A DNA stretch of 64,000 bases from Aeromonas lacus (GTDB lineage: Bacteria > Pseudomonadota > Gammaproteobacteria > Enterobacterales > Aeromonadaceae). A model generated the notes under the pieces. It was not told the origin of the DNA. It saw nothing but the letters and a program-made list of their open reading frames with translations, and searched no databases. The translations under genes were made by a program, and so were the position numbers. Within the stretch, counting starts at the first letter, position 1, and every line of letters starts with the position of its first letter. Shown here one piece after another: positions 21,157 through 29,948 of the stretch. The stretch spans positions 1 through 64,000 of the forward strand of contig NZ_JRGM01000154.1 in the NCBI RefSeq assembly GCF_000764665.1, in the 5' to 3' direction.

Positions 21157-22545
21157 ATGGAACAGGCAGCTGTCACACGCGCCAATCGAGAGGCACATCC
21201 ACCCAGGCGAGCCCATAGCGAACTGGTCTATGGCATAGAGGATGTTCCGCCTCTGCCCCAGACGCTGTTCGCCGCCCTGCAGCATATGCTCGCCATGTTT
21301 GTCGCCATCATCACTCCCCCTCTCATCATCGCCAATGCCCTCGGCCTCCCTGCCGCCGACACTCGCTATATCGTCTCCATGTCGCTGGTCATGTCCGGCA
21401 TCGCATCCTTCATCCAGACCCGCCGCTTCGGTCCCATCGGTTCCGGCCTCCTCTCGGTACAGGGCACCAGCTTCAACTTCCTCGGCCCCATCATCGCCTC
21501 CGGTCTCGCCCTCAAGCAGGCGGCCATGCCCACCGACGATCTGCTGGGCACCTTGTTCGGCACCATGCTGGCGGCCGCCCTCACTATCGTGGTGATGAGC
21601 CGCTTCCTTCATCTGGTCAAACGGATCATCACCCCGCTGGTGACCGGCATCGTCGTGCTGCTCATCGGCCTGACCCTCATCAAGGTGGGGCTCATCAGCA
21701 TGGGTGGCGGCTACGGCGCCCTTGCGGACGGCAGCTTCGCCAGCCATACAAACCTCTTCCTCTCCCTGCTGGTGCTCGGCCTTATCGTGTTGCTGCAGCG
21801 CAGTCGCAACCCCTGGCTGCGCCTCTCCGCCATCATGATCGCCATGCTGGCAGGTTATGCAGTGGCACTGCTGCTGGGCAAAGTGAGCGCCCCCACCTTC
21901 GATGGCCCGCTGGTAATGGTGCCCATTCCGCTCCACTACGGTCTCAGCTTTGACTGGCAGCTGTTCGTACCGCTCGCCATCATCTTCGTGGTGACGGCGC
22001 TCGAAGCGATCGGCGACATGACCGCCACCTCCGACATCTCCGGCGAGCCGCTGGAAGGGCCTGTCTATATGGAACGGATCAAGGGCGGTGTGCTGGCCGA
22101 TGGCGCCAACTCCATGCTGGCGGCACTCTTCTCCACCTTCCCCATGTCCACCTTCGCCCAGAACAACGGCGTCATCCAGCTGACCGGCGTCGCCAGCCGT
22201 CACGTCGGCCTCTTCATCGCCGCCATGCTGGCCCTGCTCGGCCTGTTCCCGGCGGTCGCGAGTCTGGTGCAGCAGATCCCCGAGCCCGTGCTGGGTGGCG
22301 CCACCATCGTCATGTTCGGCACCATTGCCGCCGCTGGCGTGCGCATCATCTCCCGCGAGGAGCTGGATCGCCGTGCCCTGATGATCCTGGCGGTGTCGCT
22401 GGCCATGGGCCTCGGGGTGGCGCAGGTGCCGGAAGTGCTGCAACACCTGCCGGAGCTGGCCAGAAGCGTGCTCTCATACGGCGTCGCCACCGGCGGCCTC
22501 ACCGCCATCGTGATGAACCTGCTGCTGCCCAAGCGCAGCAAATAG
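21157..22545 (+). CDS. NCS2 family purine/nucleobase permease (xanthine/uric-acid type)
   Basis: Inner-membrane proton-coupled importer, 462 residues and 14 predicted helices. The start shows the family opening [23 protein letters not shown], and the transport core contains [10 protein letters not shown] (TM3) and [12 protein letters not shown] near residue 290, the substrate-binding motif of XanQ/UacT-like members. I choose the ATG at 21157 preceded by GAGGTACAT; upstream ATGs would add a non-homologous leader. Xanthine or uric acid is the likely substrate, inferred from the motif and not proven. No purine riboswitch is visible upstream. Confidence 0.9.
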   Translation: MEQAAVTRANREAHPPRRAHSELVYGIEDVPPLPQTLFAALQHMLAMFVAIITPPLIIANALGLPAADTRYIVSMSLVMSGIASFIQTRRFGPIGSGLLSVQGTSFNFLGPIIASGLALKQAAMPTDDLLGTLFGTMLAAALTIVVMSRFLHLVKRIITPLVTGIVVLLIGLTLIKVGLISMGGGYGALADGSFASHTNLFLSLLVLGLIVLLQRSRNPWLRLSAIMIAMLAGYAVALLLGKVSAPTFDGPLVMVPIPLHYGLSFDWQLFVPLAIIFVVTALEAIGDMTATSDISGEPLEGPVYMERIKGGVLADGANSMLAALFSTFPMSTFAQNNGVIQLTGVASRHVGLFIAAMLALLGLFPAVASLVQQIPEPVLGGATIVMFGTIAAAGVRIISREELDRRALMILAVSLAMGLGVAQVPEVLQHLPELARSVLSYGVATGGLTAIVMNLLLPKRSK

Positions 22546-22578
22546 CCTCTCTGATCCCGCGACGAACAGAGCGCAATA

Positions 22579-22610
22579 AAAAAGCCACGACCCGGGTCGT
22601 GGCTTTTTTC
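22579..22610. terminator. Bidirectional terminator
   Basis: AAAAAGCCACGACCC / GGGTCGTGGCTTTTTT, a long near-perfect palindrome between two convergent genes. Confidence 0.9.
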
Positions 22611-22632
22611 GTTTGGATAGATTATTGCGGGA

Positions 22633-24009
22633 TCAGGCGGTCTGCGGTTCCGGCTCAGCTTCGCTATCCAGATCCCGGCCGAAGTAGGCACGGGTCTCGG
22701 CAATCACCACATGGCGCAGGCCAATCAGGCCGATCAGGTTGGGCACCGCCATCAGGCCGTTGACGATATCGGCCAGCAGCCAAATCATATCCAGATGCAG
22801 GAAAGCACCACTCGCCACCAACACCAGATAGATGAGGCGGTAGGGCTTGATCGCCTTCACCCCGAACAGGTACTCGGTGCAGCGCTCGCCGTAGTAGTTC
22901 CAGCCAAGGATGGTGGTAAAGGCGAAGAACAACAGGCCAATGCTCACCAGATACTGGCCGACATGGGCATCGAGCCCCTGGGCAAAGGCCAGACTGGTCA
23001 TGGCCGCCCCGCTCACATCGCCGCTCCATACCCCGGTCACCACCAGAGTCAGACCGGTCATGGTGCAGATAATGATGGTGTCTATAAAGGTACCGGTCAT
23101 GGAGACCAGCCCCTGCTCCACACAAGAGTCGGTCTTGGCCGCCGCCGCCGCGATGGGCGCCGAGCCCAGTCCCGACTCGTTGGAGAAGACCCCGCGCGCC
23201 ACCCCGGACTGAATGGCCAGCATGATACCGGCACCGACGAAGCCACCGGTCGCCGCATGGCCGGTGAAGGCACTCCCGATCACCAGCGCGATCGCCTCCG
23301 GCAGGGCACTGGCATTGTTCACCAGCACGCCCAGACAGGCGACGATGTAGAAGATGGCCATGAAAGGCACCACCTTGCTCGACACGCTGGAGATGGACTG
23401 GATGCCCCCCAGGGTCACCAGCGCCACGATTAGGGTCAGCACTACAGCAGTCGCTTCACGGGGTACCGAGAAGGAGAGGCTCATGGCGTCGGAGATGGCG
23501 TTGACCTGCGGGAAGGTACCAATGCCGAAGAAGGCCACGCCGATGCCAAACAGGGCAAACAGCTTGGCGAGCGGCTTGGAACCCAGCCCCTTCTCCAGAT
23601 AGTACATGGGGCCGCCAGCCATCTGGCCGTTGGCATCCTGCTCGCGATATTTGACCGCCAGCAGGCACTCGGCGTACTTGGTAGCCATACCAAACAACGC
23701 TGCCATCCACATCCAGAACAGGGCGCCGGGGCCACCCAGCTTGATGGCGGTGGCCACCCCGACGATGTTGCCGGTGCCGATGGTGGCAGAGAGGGCGGTA
23801 CAGAGGGCGCCGAAGCTGGAGACATCCCCCTGCTTGCCCTGCCCCTGATCACGGCCAAAGACCAGTCGCAGAGCGAGCGGCAAGCGCACCACCTGAAGCA
23901 GACCCAGACGCAGGGTGAGATAGATACCGGTCCCGACCAGCAGGATCAGCAGGGGCGGACCCCAGATAAAGCTATCGATGGCGGTTAACGCCGATTGAAT
24001 TGATGACAT
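22633..24009 (-). CDS. Sodium:alanine/glycine symporter (AGCS family)
   Basis: Na+-coupled importer of alanine or glycine, 458 residues with about 11 helices. The family signature GTGNIVGVATAIKLGGPGAL lies near residues 78-97, with ATKYAECLLAVKYRE after it. The gene is preceded by a tandem glycine riboswitch, so glycine is the likely physiological substrate or signal (established for such riboswitch-linked AGCS genes in Vibrio). Its ribosome site AAGGAGGA is strong, but it is buried in a hairpin with the leader. Confidence 0.95.
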   Translation of the reverse strand: MSSIQSALTAIDSFIWGPPLLILLVGTGIYLTLRLGLLQVVRLPLALRLVFGRDQGQGKQGDVSSFGALCTALSATIGTGNIVGVATAIKLGGPGALFWMWMAALFGMATKYAECLLAVKYREQDANGQMAGGPMYYLEKGLGSKPLAKLFALFGIGVAFFGIGTFPQVNAISDAMSLSFSVPREATAVVLTLIVALVTLGGIQSISSVSSKVVPFMAIFYIVACLGVLVNNASALPEAIALVIGSAFTGHAATGGFVGAGIMLAIQSGVARGVFSNESGLGSAPIAAAAAKTDSCVEQGLVSMTGTFIDTIIICTMTGLTLVVTGVWSGDVSGAAMTSLAFAQGLDAHVGQYLVSIGLLFFAFTTILGWNYYGERCTEYLFGVKAIKPYRLIYLVLVASGAFLHLDMIWLLADIVNGLMAVPNLIGLIGLRHVVIAETRAYFGRDLDSEAEPEPQTA

Positions 24010-24012
24010 GCA

Positions 24013-24042
24013 TCCTCCTTAAGAAACAAAAATTAAGGAGGA
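24013..24042 (-). promoter_or_regulatory. Ribosome-site-sequestering hairpin (riboswitch expression platform)
   Basis: On the minus strand TCCTCCTTAA (24042-24033) pairs perfectly with TTAAGGAGGA (24022-24013), a 10-bp stem with a 10-base loop. The second arm contains the whole Shine-Dalgarno of the AGCS gene, whose ATG follows at 24009. When the stem forms, initiation should be blocked. It lies directly after the glycine aptamers, so translational control is the simplest reading. Confidence 0.75.
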
Positions 24043-24110
24043 GAAGGATGATCTTCCCATAGGTGTCGCGATCGGCCAGAGGCGATCGGATGTGGGCCAA
24101 GCCCAGGTAC

Positions 24111-24312
24111 AACCATCCCATCCCCTCTGTCCTTTTGCCTGAGAGTTTCCGGCGCCAGATTGCGATGCAATCATGGTGCCTTGCTCCTTCGGCGCCCGAT
24201 TAAACGGGTCTCTCCAGAGTATCGTCCAGTAGCAGTCCACACCGGTTGCCCGGTACCTGAAAGATTCACTTCTTCGGTGGATGGTTGCCCATCGCTCTCC
24301 TGCTACCTTCAT
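24111..24312 (-). ncRNA. Tandem glycine riboswitch
   Basis: On the minus strand, two glycine aptamers lie in series. The first runs from GCAGGAGAGCG through CACCGAAGAAGTGAATCTTTC and AGGTACCGGGCAACCGG. The second runs from CTGGAGAGACCC through GGCGCCGAAGGAGCAAG to CTCTCAGGCAAAAGGACAGAG. These GGAGAG, CCGAAG and CAGG-AAAAGGACAGAG blocks are the conserved core of the gcvT-type glycine element. The gene below it is an AGCS symporter, a known target class. Ends are approximate. Confidence 0.92.
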
Positions 24313-24329
24313 CCGAACTAGTTTGGATT

Positions 24330-24734
24330 AGGAAGCGGGCATGTTAATCCAAAAAATGTGAGCTGTCTCGCACTTGAAACCCCGCAGTCGCACTTTTTTG
24401 CCCTGCGCTCAAACCCTCACCAAGATGTTAAATGTTAGTTAACTATCAACAAGTTAAGCCCGAACGGCAGCGAAACGGTTCGATAAGGAAAGTGGCTGAA
24501 TTGATAGCAATCCTCTCAATCGTTTCGGCCAGAAAAACTTGCCAACATATCCAATCAAATAGCTTGCACACAGAGTCAATAAGCAGATAATCCGACGCAT
24601 AACCAAGCACTTTGCCATCAATTTATGCACTGTGTTCGGTTGGTCCCACCGGACCGCTCGCCTGACCCGGCCGTCGCCGGTTCAATCGCATATGGCTTGG
24701 GCATATCACGCCCCCTAAGGATGACCAAAAGAGA
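24330..24734 (+). promoter_or_regulatory. 400-base leader and promoter region of the decarboxylase gene
   Basis: The left part is AT-rich and carries several short TTAA-rich palindromic stretches likely to include the promoter. The right part (24625-24734) has two hairpins, GGTCC-CACC-GGACC and CCGGC-CGTC-GCCGG, and a 37-codon frame whose stop overlaps the decarboxylase start. Confidence 0.4.
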
Positions 24735-24738
24735 ATGA
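24625..24738 (+). CDS. Possible leader ORF overlapping the decarboxylase start
   Basis: ATG at 24625 opens 37 codons (beginning MHCVRLVPPDRSPDPAVAG) that end at TGA 24736-24738, so the stop overlaps the downstream ATG as ATGA. The two hairpins of the leader lie inside it. No clear ribosome site precedes its ATG. Upstream regulatory ORFs are known for the unrelated inducible E. coli speF, which makes this worth a look, but the frame could be chance. Confidence 0.25.
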   Translation: MHCVRLVPPDRSPDPAVAGSIAYGLGISRPLRMTKRE

Positions 24739-25901
24739 ACGAGACCCTGGTTGCAAAAGATGTGGTCGCACAAGATTACCGTCAGCTGGTTGAACAATTC
24801 GGCTCCCCCCTGCTGCTGCTCGACAAGGCAGCCGTCCGCAAACAGTATCGGGCGCTGGCCGCGGCCCTGCCCGATGTACGATTGCACTATGCACTCAAAC
24901 CCCTGCCCCACGAGGCGGTGGTCTCTGTCTTGAAGGAAGAGGGGGCCTGTTTCGATCTGGCCACCAATGGCGAAGTGGATCTGGTGCGCAGTCAGGGGGT
25001 TCGCCCGGGACGTTGCATTCATACCCATCCCATCAAGCGCGACAGCGATATCCGTTATGCGCTGGAGTTCGGCTGCACCGTGTTTGTCTACGACAACCCG
25101 CTGGAGCTGGAGAAGTTCATTCCCTACAAGGACGAAGTGAAACTGCTGCTGCGGGTCAGCTTCCCGAACCCGGAGACCAAGGTTGATCTCTCCAAGAAGT
25201 TCGGCTGTACCCCCGAGCAGGCGCTGCCGCTGCTGCAACTGGCGCACGCCAAGGGGATCAAGGTGATGGGGCTGTCGTTCCACGTCGGCTCCCAGGTGCC
25301 TCACGCCCGTCGCCATGTGCAAGCCATCGATGCCTGCCGCGAGATCATGGAGCAGGCTTGGGCGCTCGGGCTCAAACCCTGGGTGCTCGATATCGGCGGT
25401 GGTTTCCCGGTCGACTATGATGGCGGCGAGTTCGATATCGACGGCTTCTGCGCCCCGATCCGCGAGGCACTGGCCAAGCTGCCGGCTACGGTGCAGAAGA
25501 TTGCCGAGCCGGGCCGCTTTATCAGCGCACCGGCCATGACCTCGGTCGCCAGCGTGATGGGCAAGGCCCACCGCGGTGACAAGATCTGGTACTACCTGGA
25601 TGACGGCCTCTATGGCAGCTACAACGGCCAGCTCTACGACCACGTCACCTATCCGGTGAGTACGCCCTATGCCAGCGGCGAGCTGCACAACTCGGTGCTC
25701 TCCGGCCCCACCTGCGACAGCGTGGATGTGATCCGCGAGGGCATCATGCTGCCGGATCTCGAGCTTGGCGAACTGGTAGTAGGCAAGGTGATGGGCGCCT
25801 ACACCTGGGCCTCCGCCTCCACCTTCAACTTCTTCCCCAAGGCGAGCATCCTCATTCTTGATAGCAGTCAGAAGGGCCAGAAACTGGTGGCCGTCGCTTA
25901 A
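24735..25901 (+). CDS. Ornithine/lysine decarboxylase, fold type III (eukaryote-like family)
   Basis: PLP-dependent decarboxylase, 388 residues, cytosolic, making putrescine and/or cadaverine. The PLP lysine is Lys55 in HYALKP. HVGSQ near residue 185 and a Gly-rich phosphate loop (DIGGGFPVDY near 221) bind the cofactor. The motif PTCDSVD near residue 326 carries the Cys and Asp of the active site across the dimer. The lack of a long C-terminal extension and the CDSVD box fit the ODC/LDC branch rather than arginine or diaminopimelate decarboxylase. Vibrio-type members use both ornithine and lysine, so specificity is unresolved. Confidence 0.9.
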   Translation: MNETLVAKDVVAQDYRQLVEQFGSPLLLLDKAAVRKQYRALAAALPDVRLHYALKPLPHEAVVSVLKEEGACFDLATNGEVDLVRSQGVRPGRCIHTHPIKRDSDIRYALEFGCTVFVYDNPLELEKFIPYKDEVKLLLRVSFPNPETKVDLSKKFGCTPEQALPLLQLAHAKGIKVMGLSFHVGSQVPHARRHVQAIDACREIMEQAWALGLKPWVLDIGGGFPVDYDGGEFDIDGFCAPIREALAKLPATVQKIAEPGRFISAPAMTSVASVMGKAHRGDKIWYYLDDGLYGSYNGQLYDHVTYPVSTPYASGELHNSVLSGPTCDSVDVIREGIMLPDLELGELVVGKVMGAYTWASASTFNFFPKASILILDSSQKGQKLVAVA

Positions 25902-25920
25902 GCGCCGCCAACAGAATGCA

Positions 25921-25948
25921 AAGAGGGGAAGCCATGGCTTCCCCTCTT
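25921..25948. terminator. Bidirectional terminator
   Basis: Perfect palindrome AAGAGGGGAAGCC-AT-GGCTTCCCCTCTT between the convergent decarboxylase and antiporter genes. Confidence 0.8.
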
Positions 25949-25971
25949 TCGTTGCATCTTGCCCGATATGG

Positions 25972-26940
25972 CTAGACGAACTGGCTGCCCAGCAACCAGC
26001 CGGTATAGGCGACGAAGCAGGTGAGCAGCACGCCTCCCTCTAACCGGTTGATGCGGCCTTGCCCCTTGCGGCCCAGACACATCACCAGCAGTAACAGGGT
26101 CAGCCCAATCATGATGCTCCAGTCGCGGCTGAGCACCTCGGGCGCCACATCGAGCGGGTGAATACCGGATGCAATTCCCACCACAGCAAGGGTGTTGAAC
26201 AGGTTGGAGCCAAGCACGTTGCCAAGGGCTAGGTCATGCTCGTTCTTGCGAATGGCGATCAGCGAGGATGCCAGCTCCGGCAGCGAGGTGCCGATAGCGA
26301 CGATGGTGAGGCCAATCACCAGATCGCTGATGCCAAGGGTCTGGGCGATGGTCACCGCCCCCCACACCAGCAGACGGGAGGCGCCGATCAGCAGCACCAG
26401 CCCGACGATCAACCAGAAGATGGCGCTCTTGAGGGACATCCCCTCGCTCGCGATATCCTCTTCGGTCTCCACATCCAGCGCATCTCCCTTGCCATTCATG
26501 CCAGCCCAGATGGACCAACCCATCAGGCCAACAAAGACGACCCCCAGAATGGCGGCATCCATCCGGCCAAGATGGCCATCCAGCAGCAAGGCACCGGAGA
26601 GCAGGGTAATGCCGAGCAGGATCGGGATCTCCTTGCGTACCACCTGAGAGGCGACCGCGATGGGGCTGATCAGCGCCGTCAGACCCAGGATTAGCGCGAT
26701 ATTGGTGATGTTGGAGCCATAGGCGTTGCCAAGGGCCAGACCCGGGTTGCCCTGGGTTGCCGCCAGTGCCGACACCACCATCTCCGGGGCCGAAGTGCCA
26801 AAACCGATGATCACCATGCCGATCAGCAGCGGCGGCATGCCGGCATAACGGGCGGTTGCCGCCGCCCCGTCCACAAACTTGTCTGCACTCCAGACCAGCA
26901 GCGCCAGTCCGGCAATCAGGGCAACAAAAGCCAGGGTCAT
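25972..26940 (-). CDS. Calcium/sodium antiporter (CaCA family, YrbG-like)
   Basis: Inner-membrane cation exchanger, 322 residues, ten helices in two inverted repeats. Each repeat carries an alpha motif with ion-binding acidic residues: GFGTSAPEMVVSALAA near 47-62 and AIGTSLPELASSLIA near 211-225, each followed by an ALGN-GSN loop. Close to E. coli YrbG in length and motifs. Single gene. It sits alone here, not next to the Lpt/Kds genes that neighbour yrbG in E. coli. Confidence 0.92.
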   Translation of the reverse strand: MTLAFVALIAGLALLVWSADKFVDGAAATARYAGMPPLLIGMVIIGFGTSAPEMVVSALAATQGNPGLALGNAYGSNITNIALILGLTALISPIAVASQVVRKEIPILLGITLLSGALLLDGHLGRMDAAILGVVFVGLMGWSIWAGMNGKGDALDVETEEDIASEGMSLKSAIFWLIVGLVLLIGASRLLVWGAVTIAQTLGISDLVIGLTIVAIGTSLPELASSLIAIRKNEHDLALGNVLGSNLFNTLAVVGIASGIHPLDVAPEVLSRDWSIMIGLTLLLLVMCLGRKGQGRINRLEGGVLLTCFVAYTGWLLGSQFV

Positions 26941-27064
26941 AAGGTCTCTATCCCATCGCCAGTAAACAGGAGCGCCAGCAAAGCTGCTGGCGCCATTGGA
27001 AAGTGGCGCCCAGTGTAACGGCGCCGCCAGTCAATTCAAGGGGAAATCAAACAACGATTAATCG

Positions 27065-27538
27065 CTACAGTCTGCTCAGCAGATTCGCCGCATCGGAGAC
27101 CTCGAACTTGCCGGGCTCCTCCACAAACAGCTGCTCCACCACTCCATCATTGGCGATGAGGGCAAAGCGCTGGGCACGCACGCCGCCAAAGGCACCGGTC
27201 TCTTTGGCAAGCCCCAGCGCCCGGGTCCAACTGCCATCACCATCCGCCAGCATGGTGATGGCCCCGGCGTTCTGGGCATCCTGCCACGCTTTCATCACGA
27301 AGGCGTCGTTGACCGACAGACAACAGATGGCATCCACCCCTTTGGCCATCAGCTGGTCGGCCAGCACCACGTAACCCGGCAGATGGGCGTTGGAGCAGGT
27401 AGGGGTAAAGGCGCCGGGCACCGCAAACAACACCACCCGCTTGCAGCCAAACAGGCTTCGGGTGTCTCGCTGCTGCTTTCCCTCGGCGGTGATGAAGGTG
27501 AATTCGCCCGCAGGCAGGGTCTGACCAATCGCGATCAT
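27065..27538 (-). CDS. Peroxiredoxin (Prx5 subfamily)
   Basis: Thiol peroxidase reducing H2O2 and organic peroxides, 157 residues, cytosolic. The peroxidatic cysteine is Cys48 in PGAFTPTCSNAHLPG, the typical Prx5 motif, with the conserved Arg of the active site near residue 127. There is no C-terminal glutaredoxin domain, so an external glutathione or glutaredoxin system is the likely reductant. Single gene, with tandem 11-base repeats directly upstream of its start. Confidence 0.92.
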   Translation of the reverse strand: MIAIGQTLPAGEFTFITAEGKQQRDTRSLFGCKRVVLFAVPGAFTPTCSNAHLPGYVVLADQLMAKGVDAICCLSVNDAFVMKAWQDAQNAGAITMLADGDGSWTRALGLAKETGAFGGVRAQRFALIANDGVVEQLFVEEPGKFEVSDAANLLSRL

Positions 27539-27552
27539 CGTGCTCGTCCTTT

Positions 27553-27585
27553 AGTTAATGGGTAGTTGATGGGTAGTTGATGGGG
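27553..27585. repeat. Three tandem 11-bp repeats upstream of the peroxiredoxin
   Basis: AGTTAATGGGT, AGTTGATGGGT and AGTTGATGGGG lie head to tail, 15 bases before the peroxiredoxin start. The 11-base period puts the copies on one face of the DNA helix, as protein-binding iterons do. No known regulator motif recognised. Confidence 0.6.
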
Positions 27586-27701
27586 ATTTCTGGATGAAAA
27601 GAGCCCCAGTCTACCCCACACCTGCCATGTGACACAGGCCCCTCTCTGCCGGGGCCATTTGAACTAACCTTGAGCAGGATCTGTCGACTCAGGAGGCCTT
27701 C

Positions 27702-28628
27702 ATGCATAACCATTACGACGGGCTGGAAATTCGCCCCCCAGCCCTGCGCGCACAGCAACAGCTGGATCAGCTCAATCATCAACTCGCCCACGTCAGCCAG
27801 TATTGCTCCGGCTACTCCAGCGCCTATCGCCACTGCCGTCTCGATGATCTGGAGCAGCTTGCCTCCCTGCCGCTGCTCGACAGCACGGATCTCTTTGCCG
27901 CCCAGCAAGCCTATCCCCCCTTTGCCGGACTCACCGGTCGACCAGCCAGTCAGGCGTTGCGGGTCTTCTCCTGCCCCGGGCAGCTGGCCATTCCCGAATA
28001 TGCCGGGGCCGACTGGTGGGGGGCTGCACGGGCGCTCTTTGCCGCCGGCTTCAAGGCAGGAGAGGTGCTGCTCAACTGCCACGACTATCACGCCGGCCCC
28101 ACCGCCTTTATCTTTGACAACGGGGCGCGCCAGCTTGGCTGCCCCGTGGTGCCCTGCGGCCCCGACGACACCCAGCGCCAGCTCGAAGCACTGCGGCGCT
28201 ATCAGCCCACCGGTTTCGTCGGCCCGCTGGTCACCCTGCTCGATCTGCTGGAAGCAGCCGAGCTGGCCGAGACCCCCACCGAATGTCTGCGCCACGCCCT
28301 GCTATGCGAAGTGACCCACCCAGAGACGGCACCGCTCGAGGCTATCCACGGCATTGCCGCCTTCAACTGTCTGGTGTGGCAGGATGTCGGGGTGGTGGCC
28401 TACGAGAGCCGCCCCGGTCAGGGCTTTATCGTCAACGAGAGCAGCATCGTCGAGATCATCGACCCGGCCAGTGGCAAGCCGGTGACGGGGGAAGATCCGG
28501 GACAACTGGTGGTGACCAGGCTCGATCTGGAGTATCCGCTGCTGCGCCTTGCCACCGACTGGCAGGGCTACTGGCTGGCCAGACCCAGCCGCTGCGGGCG
28601 CACCAACCGCCAGCTCAAACTTGTCTAG
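27702..28628 (+). CDS. PaaK-like (phenylacetate-CoA ligase family) protein, degenerate and truncated
   Basis: 308 residues against about 430 for true PaaK. The overall order of segments follows the adenylating core: an N-terminal helix, a cysteine-containing central part, and the late segment EIIDPASGKPVTGEDPG-LVVTRL ending near GRTNRQLKLV. But the ATP loop SSGTTGKP is replaced by SCPGQLAIP near residue 90, the Tyr-Gly-x-x-Glu motif by CLVWQ, and the C-terminal lid domain is absent; the stop is followed at once by a terminator. Good ribosome site (CAGGAGG). Ligase activity looks unlikely; the fold may serve another role. Confidence 0.75.
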   Translation: MHNHYDGLEIRPPALRAQQQLDQLNHQLAHVSQYCSGYSSAYRHCRLDDLEQLASLPLLDSTDLFAAQQAYPPFAGLTGRPASQALRVFSCPGQLAIPEYAGADWWGAARALFAAGFKAGEVLLNCHDYHAGPTAFIFDNGARQLGCPVVPCGPDDTQRQLEALRRYQPTGFVGPLVTLLDLLEAAELAETPTECLRHALLCEVTHPETAPLEAIHGIAAFNCLVWQDVGVVAYESRPGQGFIVNESSIVEIIDPASGKPVTGEDPGQLVVTRLDLEYPLLRLATDWQGYWLARPSRCGRTNRQLKLV

Positions 28629-28642
28629 CCGCGCAACAAAAA

Positions 28643-28670
28643 CGGGCAGCCCAAAGGCTGCCCGTTTTTT
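28643..28670. terminator. Bidirectional terminator
   Basis: CGGGCAGCC / GGCTGCCCG stem with a CAAA loop and T6 to its right, between the PaaK-like gene and the convergent Nudix gene. Confidence 0.85.
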
Positions 28671-28682
28671 GTGGCTGCGCTC

Positions 28683-29165
28683 TTAACGCCGGGCCTGCCA
28701 GGTGGCGATGGCCAGCAGGGAATCGGGGGTAAACTCGGCAGCGCGGGCCGCTATCTCGGCCAGGCTCATCCACTGCACCTCGCTCACCTCTTCGACCTGC
28801 AGCTGCAGCGGCCCCTGATAGCGGCAACTGAAGAGGCCACCCCAGACCCGATACCCTTCACCTTCGGCATAGAAGTCACCGAATGCCTCGAGCGGCACAT
28901 CGCGGATCCCCAGCTCCTCGGCCAATTCGCGCCGCGCCGAGGGCTCCATCTCCTCCCCGGTGGTGACCACGCCGCCGGCACAGGCATCCAGCATGCCGGG
29001 GCAAAAATCCTTGCTGAGGGTGCGCCGCTGCACCAGGATGCGGTTCGCCTCGTCGAGTACCAGAATGTAGCTGGCACGATGGCAGAGATTCTCGCGCCGC
29101 ACCCTGGCACGCTCGGCCACGCCAATCACCCGGTTATCCGCATCCACTACATCAACCCATTCCAC
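28683..29165 (-). CDS. Nudix hydrolase (YfcD-like)
   Basis: 160-residue soluble hydrolase of nucleoside-diphosphate-linked compounds. The Nudix box GGVVTTGEEMEPSARRELAEE followed by LGI is complete, near residues 63-87, with the metal-binding glutamates present. Length and the start MEWVDVVDADNRVIG resemble E. coli YfcD. Substrate unknown. Single gene. Confidence 0.88.
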   Translation of the reverse strand: MEWVDVVDADNRVIGVAERARVRRENLCHRASYILVLDEANRILVQRRTLSKDFCPGMLDACAGGVVTTGEEMEPSARRELAEELGIRDVPLEAFGDFYAEGEGYRVWGGLFSCRYQGPLQLQVEEVSEVQWMSLAEIAARAAEFTPDSLLAIATWQARR

Positions 29166-29361
29166 GCGCAGGCCCTTTTTCCATCCAGTCAGAGTGCTCG
29201 CAGTATATCGGGGCTAACCCTTTGCACCGCACAACTTTTTCATGGCCGCGTAGTCGCGCGTGACCGTGACCGGATTAATTGAAAGCGTACAAAACCGTCA
29301 TTAGCATGTCATATACGAGTCCCATCATCTCCCCCGTCCGGTTCAATCAGGGTTTGTTGTG

Positions 29362-29580
29362 ATGAAGGTGTTCAAGCAGTTATCCCCACGCCAGATCGCT
29401 CGCTACATCAAGAGCTTTCACCGAGGTTACTTTGCCATCGAGGCATTGGGGACATTTGAATTCAACGCCGGCAGGATCAGTCTTCACGGCCTGACCTGTC
29501 GCCAGCGACTGAGGCTGGCCCGCCAGATCAATCTGGCGGTCAGACAACTTGGTCACCGCGATCCCTTGCCGGACATGTGA
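29362..29580 (+). CDS. Small basic hypothetical protein
   Basis: 72 residues, Arg/Lys-rich, with the block QIARYIKSFHRGYF near 12-25 and the tail RLRLARQINLAVRQ. No signal peptide or recognised domain. It starts at ATG 29362 after a weak AGGG site. It lies between two minus-strand genes and I see no clear terminator. The coherent amphipathic helices favour a real gene, probably nucleic-acid-associated (inference). Confidence 0.5.
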   Translation: MKVFKQLSPRQIARYIKSFHRGYFAIEALGTFEFNAGRISLHGLTCRQRLRLARQINLAVRQLGHRDPLPDM

Positions 29581-29633
29581 GTCAAGGGACTTGCCCTTCT
29601 GTCTGTTGTGCATTCATGCCTTTCGCCCGCCGG

Positions 29634-29948
29634 TTACTCGCCGCGCGGGCCATTTTCTATATCTATCACCTTGCCGTTGCGCACGGTGACAAAGCGCATG
29701 AACTCGTTCTTGCCGAAGTTGTAAGTCCAGCGTTCGCCATATTTGACCTCGACCACGTTGCCGTACTGATTCTCCTCGTTACGGATAATGTCTTCCCGCA
29801 ACATGGGCTCGCCGCACTTTAGCAGCATCTCGGCAGTGCTGTCCCCTTCGGTAATGAGCGCATTCTTGCAGCGCATGGCGTCGGCACTGGCCGGAATGCT
29901 GAGCAGCAGCAAGGCGGTCAGCACGGCGTTGTTCATGTATCTGTTCAT
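29634..29948 (-). CDS. DUF2845 family secreted protein
   Basis: 104 residues with a signal peptide to about residue 21 (LLSIPASADA). The mature part has two cysteines (MRCKNALI and LLKCGEP) that probably form a disulfide, and the family motif ERWTYNFGKNEFMRF. GAGGAA precedes the ATG at 29948. Periplasmic; function of the family unknown. Single gene. Confidence 0.85.
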   Translation of the reverse strand: MNRYMNNAVLTALLLLSIPASADAMRCKNALITEGDSTAEMLLKCGEPMLREDIIRNEENQYGNVVEVKYGERWTYNFGKNEFMRFVTVRNGKVIDIENGPRGE

